From an uncultured Oscillospiraceae bacterium (GTDB taxonomy: Bacteria > Bacillota > Clostridia > Oscillospirales > Oscillospiraceae), in the NCBI GenBank assembly GCA_944387015.1, contig CALXDH010000017.1, positions 1 through 52,561 on the forward strand: DNA of 52,561 bases. Reading direction: 5' to 3'. The notes under the pieces are model-generated. The model was not told the DNA's origin and did not search any database. It worked only from the letters and a program-made list of their open reading frames with translations. The translations under genes and the position numbers were made by a program. Below, one piece after another: positions 1-8,935 of this stretch; within the stretch, counting starts at the first letter, position 1; the number at the start of each line of letters is the position of its first letter.

Positions 1-19
1 TACATTATAATCCGTACAA

Positions 20-121
20 GGGTGTCCATGTTAGCACCCTGGAGGTCAAGAAATCCAGGGCAGGGTGCATCATGAGACCCCCATTTTTCTTTTTTAATGC
101 GGACACAGACTGTCCGCATTA
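20..121. other. Nested inverted repeats, candidate oriT/relaxosome site
   Basis: Three dyads lie just upstream of the first MobC-like gene. GGGTG (20-24) pairs with CACCC (35-39). CACCCTGG (35-42) can pair with CCAGGG (55-60) or, through its CACCC, with GGGTG (63-67). TAATGCGGACA (95-105) is a perfect inverted repeat with TGTCCGCATTA (111-121) around a 5-base loop. Stacked inverted repeats directly upstream of mobC are typical of oriT regions of MOBP-type elements. No nic site can be named from sequence alone, and the 95-121 dyad could instead be an operator for the downstream RHH-like proteins. Confidence 0.45.
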
Positions 122-185
122 TCTGTTAGGATGGGTGCGAGAACCGGGGATGGCCCTGGAGCCGTCTCCCGAGAGGAGGAGCAAC

Positions 186-515
186 ATGAACACACAAACA
201 CACCGCACCTGTATCCGGATGAGCCAGGAGGAATACGACCTGCTGAAAGAGAAAAGCAGGGCTGCCGGACTGTCCGCCAACGCCTGGCTGATGAGAGAGC
301 TGGAGCGAAACCGCCCTATACTCTACCGGGAGAAAGAGACGAGAGCGGCCATCGCCTTTGCGGATGAGGCTGGCCGGGACATCAACGCCGTGGCCAGGGC
401 ATTCAACAGCGGCTGCGGCACCGCCCAGCATTTGGGCTTTTCCGTCCAGCGGCTGGCCCAGGTGGTGGAGCAATTCCGGCAGGTGAGAAAGCTGGGGTAC
501 CCCTATGCGGTATAA
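186..515 (+). CDS. MobC-like plasmid mobilization relaxosome protein (109 aa)
   Basis: Small basic protein expected to bind oriT and help the relaxase form the relaxosome. The N-terminal third (IRMSQEEYDLLKEKSRAAGL) looks like a ribbon-helix-helix DNA-binding segment. The segment GRDINAVARAFNSG at about 62-75 matches the NxNQIARxxN-type core of the MobC family. ATG 186 was chosen because GAGAGGAGGAG lies just before it; a longer in-frame reading from 72 has no such site and would run through the oriT-like repeats. It overlaps the next gene by 11 bases, so the two are probably translationally coupled. The relaxase that would partner it is not in the window. Confidence 0.75.
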   Translation: MNTQTHRTCIRMSQEEYDLLKEKSRAAGLSANAWLMRELERNRPILYREKETRAAIAFADEAGRDINAVARAFNSGCGTAQHLGFSVQRLAQVVEQFRQVRKLGYPYAV

Positions 516-849
516 ACGCAGGCCACGCCCACCTATGCGGGACAACAGCTGTTCTCTGTCCGTCCGCATGACAGAGGAGCAGTACCAGCGGCTGTGCCGC
601 TATCTGGCCATCACCAGACTGCCGGTCACAACTTATTTCCGTAAGCTGATCAAGGAAACCACGATCCACGCCCGAATGCCCAGGCAGAAGATAGACCCGC
701 ATCCCGCCGTGAACCATATCTACTCCAATATCCGGCAGATCGCCCGCTGCCCAAGGGCCAGAGAACTCGCCCCGGAGCAGATCGCGCAGCTGGAGTTTCT
801 GTCGGACACACTTTGTGAGGAGTGCTTCCTCCTCTCTACCCAGCAATAG
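505..849 (+). CDS. Second MobC/RHH-like mobilization protein (114 aa)
   Basis: A second small DNA-binding-like protein encoded directly after the first, overlapping it by 11 bases. The region SLSVRMTEEQYQRLCRYL resembles a ribbon-helix-helix start, and the later YSNIRQIARC echoes the NINQIAR core of MobC proteins, so it looks like a diverged paralogue of its neighbour. The start is uncertain: ATG 505 is used, but ATG 535 would also keep the whole conserved part. Its role is inferred as a relaxosome accessory or an autoregulator of the mobilization genes. The exact family was not confirmed by search. Confidence 0.65.
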   Translation: MRYKRRPRPPMRDNSCSLSVRMTEEQYQRLCRYLAITRLPVTTYFRKLIKETTIHARMPRQKIDPHPAVNHIYSNIRQIARCPRARELAPEQIAQLEFLSDTLCEECFLLSTQQ

Positions 850-963
850 CCCCTGTAAGGCCACAGAAAGCCCCATGTGGCCGCGCAGTCCCCCAGGAAG
901 GGAGGTAGGCCACCGGGGAGAAATGTGGCGTTTCCGGCCAACATTCGGGAGCGTCCCCGAGAA

Positions 964-995
964 AGAAAGGTTTGACAATGTTGTCGAACCTTTCT
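964..995. repeat. Dyad copy 1 (AAGGTTTGRCAA-NN-TTGYCGAACCTT type)
   Basis: Arms AGAAAGGTTTGACAA (964-978) and TTGTCGAACCTTTCT (981-995) pair around a 2-base centre with a single T/G imperfection. A sister copy lies at 1098-1123. The stretch has no T-run after it, so a terminator is unlikely; a protein-binding site is more likely. Confidence 0.7.
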
Positions 996-1062
996 GGACA
1001 TGAAAACGTCAAATGTGCCGCAATCCACAAGAAAGCTTGCATACAATATGAAGCCAGAATAC

Positions 1063-1088
1063 CGCTTTTGATGAAATCACCAAAAGCG
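1063..1088. repeat. Inverted repeat between the two dyads
   Basis: CGCTTTTG (1063-1070) and CAAAAGCG (1081-1088) form a perfect 8-bp stem with a 10-base loop. It sits in the non-coding stretch 850-1149, between the two copies of the related dyad, upstream of the TnpW-like gene. No gene was found in this 300-base stretch; its only visible content is these three inverted repeats. Confidence 0.6.
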
Positions 1089-1097
1089 CTGCCCAGC

Positions 1098-1123
1098 AAG
1101 GTTTGGCAAAGTTGCCGAACCTT
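1098..1123. repeat. Dyad copy 2 (same consensus as 964-995)
   Basis: Arms AAGGTTTGGCAA (1098-1109) and TTGCCGAACCTT (1112-1123). It shares 21 of the 24 arm positions' pattern with copy 1 (differences are a compensating A/G-T/C pair plus flanks) and keeps the same left/right asymmetry (TTTG on the left arm, CGAA on the right). It lies 27 bases upstream of the TnpW-like start codon, a good place for an operator. Confidence 0.7.
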
Positions 1124-1149
1124 CCCGACCAGAGATGGAGGAAACGAAA

Positions 1150-1326
1150 ATGTCAGAAGAAGCGAAAGATGATGTTCAACAGGTAAAAGCGGAACGCCTT
1201 CAGCGCTCCCATGGGCGGCTTATCCGTGTGGTGTCTGTGTTCCCGCAGCAAGGCAGCGCCACCCCGGAGGACAAGCTGAAAGCCCTCATCAACCTGGACG
1301 CGCAGCAGGGAAAGCTGTGTGCCTAA
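1150..1326 (+). CDS. TnpW-like small transposon protein (58 aa)
   Basis: Short hydrophilic protein directly upstream of the large serine recombinase. Its C-terminal half, with a beta-strand-like LIRVVSVFPQ followed by TPEDKLKALINLD, matches the general form of the TnpW-type proteins that accompany serine recombinases in Clostridial elements. The function of that family is not established; a role in regulation or recombination accessory work is inference. ATG 1150 is preceded by GGAGG with 8-base spacing, better than the upstream start at 1135. It lies 82 bases before the recombinase start. Confidence 0.5.
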   Translation: MSEEAKDDVQQVKAERLQRSHGRLIRVVSVFPQQGSATPEDKLKALINLDAQQGKLCA

Positions 1327-1378
1327 AGGACTGGACATTGCCCAGGCTTTGGGGTATTGTGTAGGCGCGATGCGCTGA

Positions 1379-3058
<1,680 letters not shown>

Positions 3059-3071
3059 GACAAAAAGAAGT

Positions 3072-3112
3072 CCCCGGCAGATACTGCCGTAGCAATATCT
3101 GCCGGGGGTTCA
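3072..3112 (+). terminator. Hairpin after the recombinase gene
   Basis: CCCCGGCAGATA (72-83 of this line, 3072-3083) pairs with TATCTGCCGGGG (3096-3107). The T-run is poor, so termination may be weak or the structure may belong to the element end. Confidence 0.5.
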
Positions 3113-3191
3113 GACACCTGCAAAGTTACCCCTGTCAGGGGGCACCAAATGGTCTCCGCTGCTGTTTTATATCAGATGGCATTCTGCATCC

Positions 3192-4031
3192 TTATGCGCC
3201 GTGCCGCCGGGCAGCCGTCAGGAGATTTTGCATCAGCATGGCCCGGGTCATGGGGCCTACGCCGCCGGGCACCGGAGTGATGTAAGAGGCCTTGGGCTCC
3301 ACTGCTGCGTAATCCACATCGCCGCAGAGCTTTCCCTCCGCATTGCGGTTCATGGCCACGTCGATGACCACCGCCCCCTCTTTCACCATGTCGGCGCTCA
3401 CTAGGCCCACACGGCCCACGGCGGAAATCAGGATGTCCGCCTCCCGGGTGTACTTCGCCAGATCCGGTGTCTTAGAATGGCAGGTGATCACCGTACCGTC
3501 CTGCTGGAGCAGCAGCGCCCCCATGGGCTTGCCCACAATATTGCTGCGGCCCAGCACCACGCACTGTTTTCCACGGACAGGGATGTCATACTCTTTGAGC
3601 ATCTCCATCACACCCGCAGGGGTGCAGGGCAGAAATACGGGGCTGCCGATCACCAGTCGGCCCACGTTCACAGGATGGAAACAGTCCACATCCTTCTCCG
3701 GGTCGATAGCGTTGAGCACCGCTTCCTCATCCAGATGCCCGGGCAGGGGCAGCTGGACCAGGATCCCATCCACTGCGTCGTCCCGGTTCAGCCGCCCGAT
3801 CAGCTTCAGCAGCGTCTCCTGGGATGTCTCAGCGGGCAGCTTATGTTCAAAGCTGACAAAGCCGCACTCGGCGCAGTCCTTCTCCTTCCCGGTCACATAT
3901 ACCCGGGAAGCGGGATCGTCTCCCACCAGGATCACCGCAAGACCTGGTCTGCGGGAGAGGGCACGTCCGCCTTCTGCCGCCCGGGCCTTTACTTTGGCGG
4001 CCAGAGCGGTTCCATCAATGCGGATCGCCAT
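3192..4031 (-). CDS. folD: Methylenetetrahydrofolate dehydrogenase / methenyltetrahydrofolate cyclohydrolase (279 aa)
   Basis: Bifunctional cytosolic enzyme interconverting 5,10-methylene-THF, methenyl-THF and 10-formyl-THF. Visible hallmarks are VGDDPASRVYVTGKEK with the catalytic Tyr45 and Lys49 pair, the substrate loop VQLPLPGHL at about 92-100, the NADP-domain motif GRSNIVGKP and a PVPGGVGPMT segment near the end. Length is typical of the family. ATG 4031 was chosen as it begins the conserved domain; the longer reading frame upstream is an overlap with lgt. It overlaps lgt by 17 bases and is the last gene of the yfmF-yfmH-lgt-folD operon. glyA and 5-formyl-THF cyclo-ligase lie nearby. Confidence 0.96.
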   Translation of the reverse strand: MAIRIDGTALAAKVKARAAEGGRALSRRPGLAVILVGDDPASRVYVTGKEKDCAECGFVSFEHKLPAETSQETLLKLIGRLNRDDAVDGILVQLPLPGHLDEEAVLNAIDPEKDVDCFHPVNVGRLVIGSPVFLPCTPAGVMEMLKEYDIPVRGKQCVVLGRSNIVGKPMGALLLQQDGTVITCHSKTPDLAKYTREADILISAVGRVGLVSADMVKEGAVVIDVAMNRNAEGKLCGDVDYAAVEPKASYITPVPGGVGPMTRAMLMQNLLTAARRHGA

Positions 4032-5061
4032 GCTTCTCCTCCCCTCCAGTCTCTTCCGAAAGCTGGGCAGCGGCAGGTGCCGGTACGGAGGGTTCTTCCT
4101 CCTGCGGCACTGTCTCCGTCTGTACGGCCTCCGCCTCCACAGGCGCGCCATCCTGCGCCGGATCCTCCCCGGCGGCAGCCGCCAGGGCAACCTGGTTGAC
4201 CAAAAGGTCCGCTGCATCATGCTTTTTGATTTTGATGTTGTAGAAAAGCAGTGCCGCTGCCGCCACCGCCAGCAAAACGCTCAGGGCCTGGGAGACCCGG
4301 ATGGGCTGTCCCATGAAGGTCCAGTCAAAGAGGTACAGGCTGTCGGTCCGCAGGCCCTCCACCCAGGCGCGTCCCAGGCCGTACCACAGGAAGTAAAAGC
4401 AGGTATTCTCCCCGTCAAAGCGACGGCCTTTAGACACCACGAACAAAATCAGCAAAAGCCCGATAAGGTTCCAAAGGCTCTCGTAGAAGAACGTAGGATG
4501 CACTTCGATATACTGCGTCGCCGAGGTCCAAAGACGCATCCGCCAGGGAAGAGTGGTCTCTGCGCCGAAGGCCTCCCGGTTGATGAAATTGGCCCAGCGG
4601 CCGATGCACTGGCCCAGCAGCAGTCCCATGACGCAAAGGTCCGTCATGGCTCCGAATTTCAGCTTTTTGACCCGGGTGTAAATCAGCGCCACCAGGATGC
4701 CCACAATAACGGTACCGTAAATGGCCAGGCCGCCGTCCCAGATGGCTATGACACGGCTCCAGTCCAAGCTGCCGTCGGCATTTCGGAACAGGTCCAGATA
4801 GAAAATCACATAGTAGATGCGGGAGCCCAGAATGCAGCAGGGCACGGCCCACAGAATCATATCCAGCACATTGTCCTCCGTCAGGCCGAAGCGCTTGGCC
4901 TGCTTCATGCAAAGAAGCAGGCCCGCCAGCATGCCGATGGCCAGAATGATGCCGTACCAGTAGATGCCGTGTCCGATGTGGATGGCAATGGGGTCCGGGT
5001 TGAATTCCCAGTCGCCGAACAGCCCCGGGAAGCTGATGGGCATATCTTTCAAAGCGGTCAA
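4015..5061 (-). CDS. lgt: Prolipoprotein diacylglyceryl transferase (348 aa)
   Basis: Integral membrane enzyme that moves diacylglycerol from phosphatidylglycerol to the lipobox cysteine of prolipoproteins. About seven hydrophobic helices are visible. The Lgt signature region reads LLGQCIGRWANFINREAFG, including the conserved GRWANFxN core, and HPTFFYESLWN follows. The C-terminal roughly 70 residues are a low-complexity, Glu/Ala/Pro-rich tail not needed for catalysis. The start is TTG 5061, with an AAGGAAG-type site 9 bases upstream; ATG 5043 is an alternative. It lies 26 bases after yfmH and overlaps folD. Confidence 0.95.
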   Translation of the reverse strand: MTALKDMPISFPGLFGDWEFNPDPIAIHIGHGIYWYGIILAIGMLAGLLLCMKQAKRFGLTEDNVLDMILWAVPCCILGSRIYYVIFYLDLFRNADGSLDWSRVIAIWDGGLAIYGTVIVGILVALIYTRVKKLKFGAMTDLCVMGLLLGQCIGRWANFINREAFGAETTLPWRMRLWTSATQYIEVHPTFFYESLWNLIGLLLILFVVSKGRRFDGENTCFYFLWYGLGRAWVEGLRTDSLYLFDWTFMGQPIRVSQALSVLLAVAAAALLFYNIKIKKHDAADLLVNQVALAAAAGEDPAQDGAPVEAEAVQTETVPQEEEPSVPAPAAAQLSEETGGEEKHGDPH

Positions 5062-5087
5062 AACAGGTTTCTTCCTTTCTCCTGGGG

Positions 5088-6359
5088 TCAGGCGTTCTTG
5101 GGCACGATCTCACTGAGGACTGCCCGCTCCTCCCGCAGGTTTTCCCGCAGGAAGGCCAGAATGTCATCTTTGGTAATGGAGTCAAAGACTTGGGGGAACC
5201 GGAAGGGATCGTATCCCCGGAAATAGCCCTCCGTCAGGGAGACGGCGATATTTTCAAAGGAATTGAGTCCCCGCAGCTGCTCACCGAAGGTAGCCCGGCG
5301 CACCTGCTGGTAAAAGTCCTCGTCGATGCCCTCCGCCGCCAGGCGCTCCGCCTGGCGGTAGATCTCTCCCGCCACGGCCCGGGCGTCCCGGCTGTCGCCG
5401 CCGGCATAGAGATACGCAACGCCCGGCATCATCTCAAAGGCGCCGCCGAAGCTGGTGTTGATGAGTCCCTGGTCATAGAGCCGCAGGTACAAAGGGCTGG
5501 AATCTCCCAGCAAAATATCGCACGCCATGTCTCCGATGGCGCTCATGCGCAGATAGTCCTCACCCTCCGGGGCGGGCGTGCATTTGAAGCCGGTGAGGAA
5601 CTGGGGCGTGGAGACCTCCATGGCCATGCTGGTCTCCTTCTGCGCAATGTCAGCCGGTTCCGTGCCGTAATCCCGGGGGATCTTCTCGCCGCGCTCCCGG
5701 GGCAGGATGCTCCGGGCCAGGTCCACCACATGGACAGGATCCACGTCACCCACAGCGGTCAGAATCATATTGGAGGGCGTGTAAAACGCCTTGTGGCACT
5801 GATAGAGCGTCTCCGCGGTGATATGGGAAATGCTCTCCACCGTGCCGGCAATGGAGGTGCGGGCGGTGCTGTTCTGATACAATGCCTGCATCATGCGGGT
5901 GTAGATCTGCCAGTCGGGGTTATCTTCGATCATGCGGATCTCCTGACCGATAATGCCCTGCTCCTTGGCAACGCTCTCATCCGTAAAATAGGGCACAGAC
6001 ACGAAGGAGAGAAGGATCTTCAGATTCTCCTCAAAATGCTCCGTGGAATCGAAATAGTAGCCGGTCATGGCGTTGGAGGTGAAGGCGTTGGGCTCGGCGC
6101 CGTTTTTCGCCAGTTCCTGCAGGGCGTTGCCCTCCTTGGTGTCGAACATCTTATGCTCGAGATAGTGGGCAATGCCCGCGGGGGTATCCAGCCACTTGCC
6201 GTCCAGCCGGAACCGGGTGTCCATACCGCCGTAGCGCGTGGCGAAAAAGGCGTACTTCTTGGCGTAGCCCGGCTTAGGCACTACACAGACCTGCAGTCCG
6301 TTGGGCAGGGTCTCCCGGTAAACAGACTCGCCGATCCGCTCGTAAAAGCTCTGATTCAT
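5088..6359 (-). CDS. yfmH: M16 family zinc peptidase, YfmH type (423 aa)
   Basis: Predicted active half of an M16 (insulinase-like) peptidase pair. The inverted zinc motif HxxEH is present as HYLEH at 65-69, followed by the downstream acidic helix FEENLKILLSF that carries a further metal ligand in the family. The partner encoded upstream lacks HxxEH, the usual catalytic/non-catalytic arrangement. In Bacillus the pair is linked in current annotation to modification of elongation factor P, but the true substrate is not settled. The start overlaps the yfmF stop by 4 bases (ATGA), indicating translational coupling. Confidence 0.88.
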   Translation of the reverse strand: MNQSFYERIGESVYRETLPNGLQVCVVPKPGYAKKYAFFATRYGGMDTRFRLDGKWLDTPAGIAHYLEHKMFDTKEGNALQELAKNGAEPNAFTSNAMTGYYFDSTEHFEENLKILLSFVSVPYFTDESVAKEQGIIGQEIRMIEDNPDWQIYTRMMQALYQNSTARTSIAGTVESISHITAETLYQCHKAFYTPSNMILTAVGDVDPVHVVDLARSILPRERGEKIPRDYGTEPADIAQKETSMAMEVSTPQFLTGFKCTPAPEGEDYLRMSAIGDMACDILLGDSSPLYLRLYDQGLINTSFGGAFEMMPGVAYLYAGGDSRDARAVAGEIYRQAERLAAEGIDEDFYQQVRRATFGEQLRGLNSFENIAVSLTEGYFRGYDPFRFPQVFDSITKDDILAFLRENLREERAVLSEIVPKNA

Positions 6360-7624
6360 TCCGCTTGCTCCTTTCCCGTCAGGAAGTAGACGGTGTCCAG
6401 CGTCACCGACTCCATGGCATCCCGGATGCGCTCTTCCGTGACATCCCGGACCTGGGCAGCCAGATCCTCCGGCGTCTCACAGTTGCCGGTGGCCGCCTGC
6501 CCCAGGTAGAAGTTTTCCAGTTTGCCCTGGGAGTCTCCCATCGAGGCGTAGGCGTTGAGCAGCGTGCTGCGGGCACCCTCCAGCTCCCAGTCGTCCAGTT
6601 TGCCCTGCTGGACTGCCTGGAGCTGGAGCAAAATCTCGTCATAGGCCTTCTGGAAGTTTTCAAACTCGATGCCGGAAGAGACGGTGATGAGGCCCTTTTG
6701 CCGGTGGTAGACCGAAGAGGCAAAGTAGCACAGCGACAGCTTTTCCCGCACATTCAAAAAGAGCTTGGAGTTGCTGGACCCACCGAAAAGCGTGTTGCCC
6801 ATCAGCAGCGCAGGGGTGTCCCCGCAGCCGCAGGCAAAGCCCATGCCCAGCTTTCCCTGGGTCACGTCCATCCGCTCCGTCACCCGCAGCGGCTCCGAAC
6901 GGGGCGCATGGGGCAGCGCCAGGGCGATCTCCTGAACGTTCTCCCGGGGCAGCGTTGCAAACGCCTCCAGCAGTGCCTGCTCCACCCGTTCCCGCCGGGC
7001 GCTGCCGCAGTAGATCAGCTCCAGCCGGGAGGAGGCGATCAGATCGCCGTACTGGGCATAGAGCTTTTGGAGGCTCAGCTTTTCCGCGTCCTTCTCGTCA
7101 CCCAGCCGGGGGATCCCGTAGGCCTCGCCGGCACACATCTCCCGCAGGAGACGGCCGTCGGCATACTCCCGCTTGTCGTTGATGATACTGCGGATGGCAT
7201 CGATCAGGTTGGTTTTCTCGCTTTCAAAATAAGACGGCACAAACCGTCCCCGCTCCGTCGCCGGATCGCAGATCAGCTCGCCCAGCAGCGCCGCTACCGG
7301 TTCCAGCAGCTTCTCTCCGCCGGGTGCGTAGCTGTCATCGATCAGGCTGGCCACAAAGCCCACGCACTGGTTTTCGCCCTTTTTGCGGACCGTATAATTG
7401 ATGTGGGCGCCGTACAGCTTGTCCAGCCTGGCACTCAGCGCGCCCATATCCGGGCAGCTGACGGTACCCCGCCGCAGCACCGCCGGGAGCAATGCATAGG
7501 CGGCGGCAGTCTCCCGCCGCAGCGGCGTTACAAACTGAGCGGAGAGCAGGCTGGTTTTAAATTTCTCGGCCGGCAGATAGGTCAAGTACATCCCGTCGGC
7601 CAGTTGGGTTCTGGTGGCTTCCAA
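6356..7624 (-). CDS. yfmF: M16 family peptidase-like protein, YfmF type, non-catalytic (422 aa)
   Basis: M16-fold protein without an HxxEH motif. At the equivalent place it reads ALLPAVLRRGT, so it is probably the structural or substrate-binding partner of YfmH. Features of the M16 fold include the GAHINYTVRKKGE segment and the later FGGSSNSKLFLNVREKLSL, which resembles the R/Y substrate-binding region of the family. It is the first gene of a four-gene operon (yfmF-yfmH-lgt-folD), preceded by a promoter at 7717-7745 on the minus strand. Annotation links these proteins to EF-P modification, but the function is not proven here. Confidence 0.83.
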   Translation of the reverse strand: MEATRTQLADGMYLTYLPAEKFKTSLLSAQFVTPLRRETAAAYALLPAVLRRGTVSCPDMGALSARLDKLYGAHINYTVRKKGENQCVGFVASLIDDSYAPGGEKLLEPVAALLGELICDPATERGRFVPSYFESEKTNLIDAIRSIINDKREYADGRLLREMCAGEAYGIPRLGDEKDAEKLSLQKLYAQYGDLIASSRLELIYCGSARRERVEQALLEAFATLPRENVQEIALALPHAPRSEPLRVTERMDVTQGKLGMGFACGCGDTPALLMGNTLFGGSSNSKLFLNVREKLSLCYFASSVYHRQKGLITVSSGIEFENFQKAYDEILLQLQAVQQGKLDDWELEGARSTLLNAYASMGDSQGKLENFYLGQAATGNCETPEDLAAQVRDVTEERIRDAMESVTLDTVYFLTGKEQAE

Positions 7625-7716
7625 AATCTCAGCTCCTTCAGTGGAAATTTCAGCATTTACGCCCGCAGCCTTCTCTTCAGCGGGCCACTTATTTTCAGAC
7701 GATAGAATTGGGTACT

Positions 7717-7745
7717 ATTATAGTATATCTCGCTCCATAATTCAA
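7717..7745 (-). promoter_or_regulatory. Promoter for the yfmF-yfmH-lgt-folD operon
   Basis: On the minus strand -35 TTGAAT (7740-7745) and -10 TATAAT (7717-7722) are separated by exactly 17 bases. It is divergent from, and 39 bases away from, the ribU promoter. Confidence 0.7.
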
Positions 7746-7783
7746 ATTCTTTCTCAGCGCGGCATTCCCGGCAAAATTGGGGG

Positions 7784-7812
7784 TTGCTTTTTTCTGCGGC
7801 CTGACGTATACT
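7784..7812 (+). promoter_or_regulatory. Promoter of the FMN riboswitch-ribU unit
   Basis: -35 TTGCTT (7784-7789), 17-base spacer, -10 TATACT (7807-7812). Transcription would begin about 20 bases before the riboswitch. Confidence 0.72.
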
Positions 7813-7840
7813 ACTCCGTAGAAAACAACTGAATACTTTG

Positions 7841-7960
7841 TCTTCAGGGCGGGGTGCAAGTCCCCACTGGCGGTACAGTCCGCGACCGCCTGCTGCACGG
7901 CAGGCGCTGATTCGGTGAAACTCCGGAACCAACAGTTACAGTCTGGATGGAAGAAGATGA
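7841..7960 (+). ncRNA. FMN riboswitch (RFN element)
   Basis: The conserved RFN blocks are readable in order: TCTTCAGGGCGGGGTGCAAG with its paired TCCCC, then the GCGGTACAGTCCGCGA arm, a variable CTGCACGGCAG stem, GATTCGGTGAAACTCCGGAA, and the closing AGTCTGGATGGAAGAAGA. These match the aptamer core that binds FMN. The aptamer is followed by a hairpin with a T-rich tail (7974-8000), so control is probably by transcription termination when FMN is abundant. The downstream gene encodes the riboflavin transporter RibU, a classic target. Confidence 0.96.
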
Positions 7961-7973
7961 GTGCGGCAGAGCC

Positions 7974-8000
7974 GCGCATGTTTCATGCGCTTCTTTTGTT
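7974..8000 (+). terminator. Riboswitch expression-platform terminator
   Basis: GCGCATG (7974-7980), loop TTT, CATGCGC (7984-7990), then TTCTTTTGTT. It is placed between the FMN aptamer and ribU, as expected for an FMN-dependent terminator. Confidence 0.75.
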
Positions 8001-8068
8001 GCGTGGTCACCTTGGAGAAGTCAAAGCGTCCAGGGTGTTTTCAAGCGACAAAAAGGAGTGTATTTTTT

Positions 8069-8767
8069 ATGCCCAACCCCAATGTCAACGCCATTCCCGT
8101 CTCCCGCTCCCGCCTGAGCCTGCGTACCTGGGTATCCATGTCCATGCTCACCGCCATCGCCTATGTGGTGATGTACCTGAGCAAGATGCTGCCCCAGGTC
8201 TACGGCTTCCTCCAGTTCGATCTGAAGGACACGGTCATCTGCGTGGGCGGCTTCCTCTTTGGGCCTTTGGCCGCCGCCATTATCTCCATCGTGGTTCCCG
8301 TGCTGGAGATGCTCTTCGCCAGTGACACCGGCCCCATCGGCATGCTCATGAACGTACTGGCTACCGCTTCCTTCTGCTGCACCGCCGCTTTTGTGTATAA
8401 GAAGATGCACACCAAGAAGGGCGCCATCCTGGGACTGAGCCTGGGCGTCGTTACGCTGACCGTGGTGATGCTGGTGTGGAACTACCTGATCACTCCCCTC
8501 TATCAGGGCGTGCCCCGTGAGGCCGTGGCTGCCATGCTGCCCACCATCTTCCTGCCCTTTAACCTGGTCAAGGGCGGTCTGAACATGGCCGTGACCCTGC
8601 TTTTGTACAAGCCCGTGGTCTCCGCGCTGCGCAAAGCCCATTTGGTGCCGGAAAACCAGACCATTCTTCAGAACCAGGGTAAGGTCAACGCCGGATTCCT
8701 GCTTTTCTCCATCGCGCTGCTGGCTACCTTCGTGACCATCGCGCTGGTGCTGATGGGCATTCTGTAA
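8069..8767 (+). CDS. ribU: Riboflavin ECF transporter S component RibU (232 aa)
   Basis: Membrane substrate-binding (S) component of an energy-coupling-factor importer for riboflavin. Five to six hydrophobic helices are visible. The segment FLQFDLKDTVICVGGFLFGP matches the RibU hallmark in the second to third helix, and LPFNLVKGGLNM near 165-175 is the other typical conserved patch. The shared ECF module (EcfA1, EcfA2, EcfT) is not in the window. ATG 8069 follows AAAGGAG; upstream in-frame codons lie inside the riboswitch. Identification is strengthened by the FMN riboswitch directly before it. Confidence 0.93.
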   Translation: MPNPNVNAIPVSRSRLSLRTWVSMSMLTAIAYVVMYLSKMLPQVYGFLQFDLKDTVICVGGFLFGPLAAAIISIVVPVLEMLFASDTGPIGMLMNVLATASFCCTAAFVYKKMHTKKGAILGLSLGVVTLTVVMLVWNYLITPLYQGVPREAVAAMLPTIFLPFNLVKGGLNMAVTLLLYKPVVSALRKAHLVPENQTILQNQGKVNAGFLLFSIALLATFVTIALVLMGIL

Positions 8768-8789
8768 ATCATTTTTTCGTGCATAACCG

Positions 8790-8827
8790 ACCGGGGAGAC
8801 GTGCTGCGTCTCCCCGGTTTTGTTTTT
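8790..8827 (+). terminator. Terminator after ribU
   Basis: ACCGGGGAGACG (8790-8801) pairs with CGTCTCCCCGGT (8807-8818) around a 5-base loop, followed by TTTGTTTTTT. Confidence 0.9.
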
Positions 8828-8935
8828 TGGACCGCGCCGGTTCCCCATGCTGTCCATGCGGTATTCCCTGCCAAGCCCTTCCTCTTTTCAACAGCGAACA
8901 GATGTGCTACGATAGAGAAAGAAAGGAGGCGCGCC

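Noticed and set aside
815-1172. Short open frames in the gap before the TnpW-like gene
   Set aside because: They cover the dyad repeats, lack ribosome sites and have no recognisable protein features.
3343-5226. Long plus-strand open frame (about 627 codons) over folD, lgt and yfmH
   Set aside because: It lies antisense to three clear genes, has biased composition (Ser/Arg/Pro/His) and no ribosome site; a shadow of G+C-rich coding DNA.
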